The notes under the pieces: model-generated
Told to the model about the DNA's origin: nothing
Seen by the model: only the letters and a program-made list of their open reading frames with translations
Database searches by the model: none
Source of the DNA: Cryptomeria japonica
Lineage: Eukaryota; Streptophyta; Pinopsida; Cupressales; Cupressaceae
Length of the DNA: 64,000 nt
Direction: 5' to 3'
NCBI RefSeq assembly: GCF_030272615.1
Contig: NC_081411.1
Coordinates: 186,327,949-186,391,948 of the forward strand
Position numbers and translations under genes: made by a program
In this document: positions 60,377 through 64,000 of the stretch, one piece after another
How the letters are laid out: each line of letters begins with the position of its first letter
Position numbering within the stretch: position 1 is the stretch's first letter

Positions 60377-61093
60377 TTATTTAGAGGAAGGAATGATAAC
60401 AAAGTTGACATCTATATATTTAGTATGAGCCTCAATAGGAAGTGTGATAGAACCAATAGTAGGACAAGAAAATCCATCCAGTAACTTAATGATCACATTA
60501 GTATCATCATAGATTGGTTGATGCAAATGTAAAGTATAAAGATATTTTTCAGTGATGACATTAACCATGCAAGAGGGATCAATAAGCACACCACGACAAG
60601 GTTTGCCTTGGATCTTCGTAACTATGTATAAAGGGCCACCAGGTGCCCTAATGGTCTCACTAGGGTCAAATGTGATACATGAATCCTTAGGTATTTCTTG
60701 GTTCTCTACCATATTGACCACGTTTGGAGCCGTGAAAGTGACATCAAAGCGAGAGAAAGAGGTATGTTCAATTTCAATCCCATTAGAGGTATGAGAGGGT
60801 AAAGGATCAGTGAAAATCTTAAGATTTTGATTAGGAGGAGCTACCGATTTTTTTCCATTATCATTCACACCTGCCATAGATATAGTATTATTATCAATCA
60901 ATTTTTGAATCTTACATTTTAATGCAAAACATTTTTCAGTACCATGACCAAGTTGACGATGAAATTGACAAAAAGAATTATTATTAAAGTGAGGTGAGGT
61001 TGCCTTAGAAGGATCAATTGGTTTTATTGGTGGAATTTTGATAACATTTCTTTGTAACAACTGAGACATGGTGCTATGCAAATATTCATTCAA
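60377..61093 (-). pseudogene. Element B knuckle-like and protease region
   Basis: One frame of 238 codons. CQFHRQLGHGTEKC resembles a zinc knuckle (C-x2-H...H...C) and is followed by a Lys-rich part. Then come SETIRAPGGPLYIVTKIQGK and GVLIDPSCMVNVITEKYLYT, the retropepsin-like site with DPS. This is the best preserved copy of this part in the window. Gag-type RNA binding and polyprotein cleavage are the expected roles, though DPS casts doubt on catalysis. Confidence 0.8.
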
Positions 61094-61340
61094 AGGAGTA
61101 AATTATCTTTCTCTTTTGAAAAATTTAGAAATGGGAGGCACACCTGTTGTAGCATTCACATTGTTGTTGATGATGGTGTCATTGAATTTGATTAAGCCTT
61201 TGTTCAGTTTGAACTTCGCAAATGATTATTGAGGACTCTCACCCTTATCACTCGGAGCCATAGGAGTAGACTACTCCAATTGACTCACAGTCAGTTGATA
61301 ATTGTGAGGCGTTGCACACAACTACGAAAAGGAAGTAAAC

Positions 61341-62707
61341 TCAAAAAAAGAGAAGTTTTTTCCCAATGTCTTTTTGTAAATTAGAAATGAAATTTCTTTG
61401 AATATCACTATCAAGCACTGGAAAAGAAATTTGAGAACACAAATGCTTATATCTACCAATTAAATCAATCACTTTTTCTTTAACGCCTTGTTTACAATGC
61501 ATTAAATCAGTCAAAGTGATTTTAGGACCTATGTTCTTTTGAAATCGTTGAATAAAAGCATTTGCTAATTGTTGAAAGGAAGTAATAGAATAAGAAGGCA
61601 AAGAGAAATACCATTGTAAAGCCTTATCTCTTAATGTTCTACTAAACAATTTGGCAGGTAATCTTTGATCATAAGCAAAGTCAATACACAACGTTTGTAA
61701 TGTTTTGACATGGGTTAAAGGATCACCTTTTCCATTATAGAGTTCCAATTGAGGGACTTCAACATGTTTAGGAGGGATGAATTCAACAATATTAAGAGAA
61801 ATTGGGCTCACAACATCAAATGTGGGCACACTAAACTTGGATTGACTCATAGAGGCAATTTGTTGTTGCAATGAAGACACAATTTGAGCAAGATTATTAA
61901 GGGTTGCTTCGGTTGAAGAATTTATGTTAGACATGTTTGATTGAGAAGGTGATGTGATGTTATTGAAAGAAGGCATTGATTGAGAATAAGGTGGTGGGAA
62001 ACTATGGTAATTAGGCATAGGCGATGATTTAGTAGGAAGTGGGATACTAAAAGGAGGAGTAAAATGATTGGATGAATTGCCCCCTTATGTTACATTGATC
62101 AGTTGAGGGATAATAGGAATACTCATTGAAGGCATAGATAAAGATGGAGGATTAAATGAAGAAGAGGGATTGCTCCCATGACTAATGGTTGTAGGTATGA
62201 CATTTGGAGTTGAAGTAGCCATGATGTTTGAAGTGAAAGTAGGAATGCTAGTCATCGAAGTGGTCAAAGGAATAGAATGATTGATTTGTGTAGAGGGTTG
62301 TGAATAACCTAAGTTCTCAACACAACTCTTTATAGGCATGAAATACCACACAATATATCAATTCTATTTTTATCAATTTGAATCATGTGTTTTAGACCTT
62401 CAATTAATGGAAGAGCTTCACTATTGGGATATTCTTGGGACATCCATTGTTGGAAATTGTCAAATTGATTGTCCAATTTTGATAGTTGATCTATGGAAAC
62501 TCTAGTCAAATCTCCTTCTTAATCATGGGAATCATCAATTGGGTAAATAGAGATACTATTAGGATTGGAAGAATGACCAATATCCTCATTTTAGAAGTCA
62601 CCCAAATTAGGCTCCATCTCTTTGGGAATTAAACCTTGGGAAGCCTTAATTCTAATGCTTCATCTAACGGGTATAGTATAAGTAGGACTAATAGTTGTAA
62701 AACTCAT
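61341..62707 (-). pseudogene. Element B gag
   Basis: The start ATG is at 62707, matching the start in element A. The frame is then broken by stops and a shift near 62340. The open part 62018-61341 (225 codons) has a Gln-rich coiled coil (NNLAQIVSSLQQQIASMSQ) and the Retrotrans_gag core: LELYNGKGDPLTHVKTLQTL, ALQWYFSLPSYSITSFQQLA, KEKVIDLIGRYKHLCSQISF. Preservation is better than in element A. Confidence 0.88.
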
Positions 62708-63853
62708 GCACTAGAGGGAAAAATTAAAATTTGAATTTGAATTTGAATTTTGGGAACAAAGTTTGCAAAATTGAATAATGCAAAATTGAAGAAAATAATG
62801 ATTATACAATTTGAAATTTGTGTAAATAAGAATGACACAATCTCCAACAAAATTTATGATTAATAAGAAGATATTGAAATTTAAAATTAGGGCCAATGGG
62901 ATACCACTTAATTTCAAAATAAAAAATGACAAGGTTAAGGTCTTAAAATTAGAGCATATTATAATTAAGCACTTAATTTTAAATGTTTCTTTGAAAGTTT
63001 TAATATTGAAATTGGGAAGTGTTTTTTATTTTAGAGGGATCAAAATTAGACAAAATCAGCCAATTTTTTGGATTTAAGCAATTAAATACAGTCATAATAG
63101 TCTCTTAAAATTTTGGGAAAAAAGTCAGGGACCAGGTTGAAAGTGCACCCGATCCACCCAACTTTTTCAAAAAATTTCAAGGATGAAAGCTACGATGATT
63201 TGAGAGCTAACTCCAAAAAATTGATTGATTTTACGATCTCTAGATAGGCCAAATTAAGGTTTGAATGTCAACATAGGACCCTATTAGGGTTTTGAGAAAG
63301 ATGAGAAATTGAATTACAATTTTGAAAAAGGTCAAACCTAATAGATAGGGCCACTTTAAATAATATTTAAAAAAATGAAATTGGTTGAAATTGATTGAAA
63401 TTTGCACAAAATCCAAGTAAATATGAAAATTAGGGTTTTAGAACCTAACCAATGAATTTTGAAATTTTGAATTTTGGGAAAAGGAGGGAAATTGAAAATT
63501 TGAATTCTAGGCAAGAATACAAGTCTAAAAACAGTAAAAAATCTGAAAATTAAATGTAAATCCAATTTTTGTACAAAATCAAGTTGATTTTTGAAAATTA
63601 GGGTTTTGACAATTAACCACTTAATTTTGTAATTTTGATTTGCAAATTAAACAAGTTAATGAAAGAATTGAATTTGACAAACAATGCAATTTTCAGATCT
63701 AAGACAAAAGATAGCAATTTTTGTAAAACACAAGTTCAATTTCAATTTTAACAACTAGGGTTTTGATTGAATTAACCAATAAGTTTTATAAATTGCAAGA
63801 AAATTAAACTTGTAAATGAAAAATATGCAATAATTTTAATGTAAAGCATGTAA
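62708..63853 (-). other. Element B leader
   Basis: AT-rich untranslated leader between the primer site and gag, colinear with 53448-54574 of element A. No frame is supported. Confidence 0.7.
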
Positions 63854-63869
63854 GATGTCAGGTTCACCA
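63854..63869 (-). other. Primer-binding site of element B, tRNA-Trp type
   Basis: The minus strand TGGTGAACCTGACATC has two mismatches to the complement of plant tRNA-Trp and is homologous to the site in element A. Confidence 0.72.
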
Positions 63870-63872
63870 AAA

Positions 63873-64000
63873 TGTGATATGGTGAAAAGTGATAAGGGGA
63901 GATCAAGTGGAAAGCTTTACTCCCCTGAAGCGAGGGATGAAAGTTTCACAAAGGATTCCATTCAACTTTTCACACATATTACATTAAAAGAGGGGTTGAA
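63873..64000 (-). repeat. 5' LTR of element B, partial
   Basis: The first 128 bp (plus-strand order) match 57217-57345. The rest lies beyond the window. Confidence 0.9.

Larger units (their letters stand above)
57217..64000 (-). mobile_element. Gypsy-type element B: gag-protease only, truncated by window end
   Basis: The 3' LTR is 57217-58428. The interior is 58429-63872, and the start of the 5' LTR at 63873 runs off the window. It has the same organisation, primer site and coding content as element A, without the solo LTR. The left flank TATAT (57212-57216) fits insertion in the same TA tract; the right flank is not visible. Confidence 0.9.

Overview
This window looks like nuclear DNA of a seed plant with a very repeat-rich genome. 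A gymnosperm or conifer is my best guess, but that is an inference from the density of nested, decayed LTR retrotransposons and I cannot name the species. It holds one clear host gene, LSM8, on the minus strand at 41220-42404. It has five coding exons with consensus splice sites, all too short to stand out as open reading frames.

Left part (1-31283). Positions 1-2192 are alternating GA-rich and CT-rich blocks. From 4195 to 31283 lies one Ty3/gypsy element of the Tat type (two RNase H domains, tRNA-Lys-type primer site), expanded to 27 kb by later insertions. A Ty1/copia element (7822-15575, minus strand) sits in its gag region and itself carries a solo LTR (9279-10042). A second copia-type element (19961-27805) splits the integrase core. 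This second element has no pol: it encodes a coiled-coil/zinc-knuckle ORF1 and a roughly 1,080-codon ORF2 of unknown function, and ORF2 is split by a further solo LTR (22827-24059). Every insertion after the first has an exact target-site duplication, so the order of events can be read directly.

Middle part (31284-46506). This is older intergenic sequence with several local tandem and inverted duplications, a possible MITE, LSM8, and a complete 304-bp miniature LTR retrotransposon (TRIM, 35486-35789). The LTRs of the TRIM contain a tRNA-like sequence with A-box and B-box promoter motifs. The stretch ends in a CT-rich block and a TA microsatellite.

Right part (46507-64000). Two related minus-strand gypsy-type elements (46507-55812 and 57217 to beyond the window end) carry only gag, protease and a proline-rich tail, with no reverse transcriptase or integrase. 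Both have a primer site complementary to tRNA-Trp. Two solo LTRs of another family lie in this part, one inside the first element and one between the two, in opposite orientations. The two elements and the second solo LTR all inserted into the same TA repeat (target TATAT).

Nearly all coding sequence here is retrotransposon-derived and broken by stops and frameshifts. The autonomous-type elements (gypsy and copia) carry pol; three others (19961-27805 and the two at the right) carry gag-type genes only and would have needed enzymes supplied in trans.
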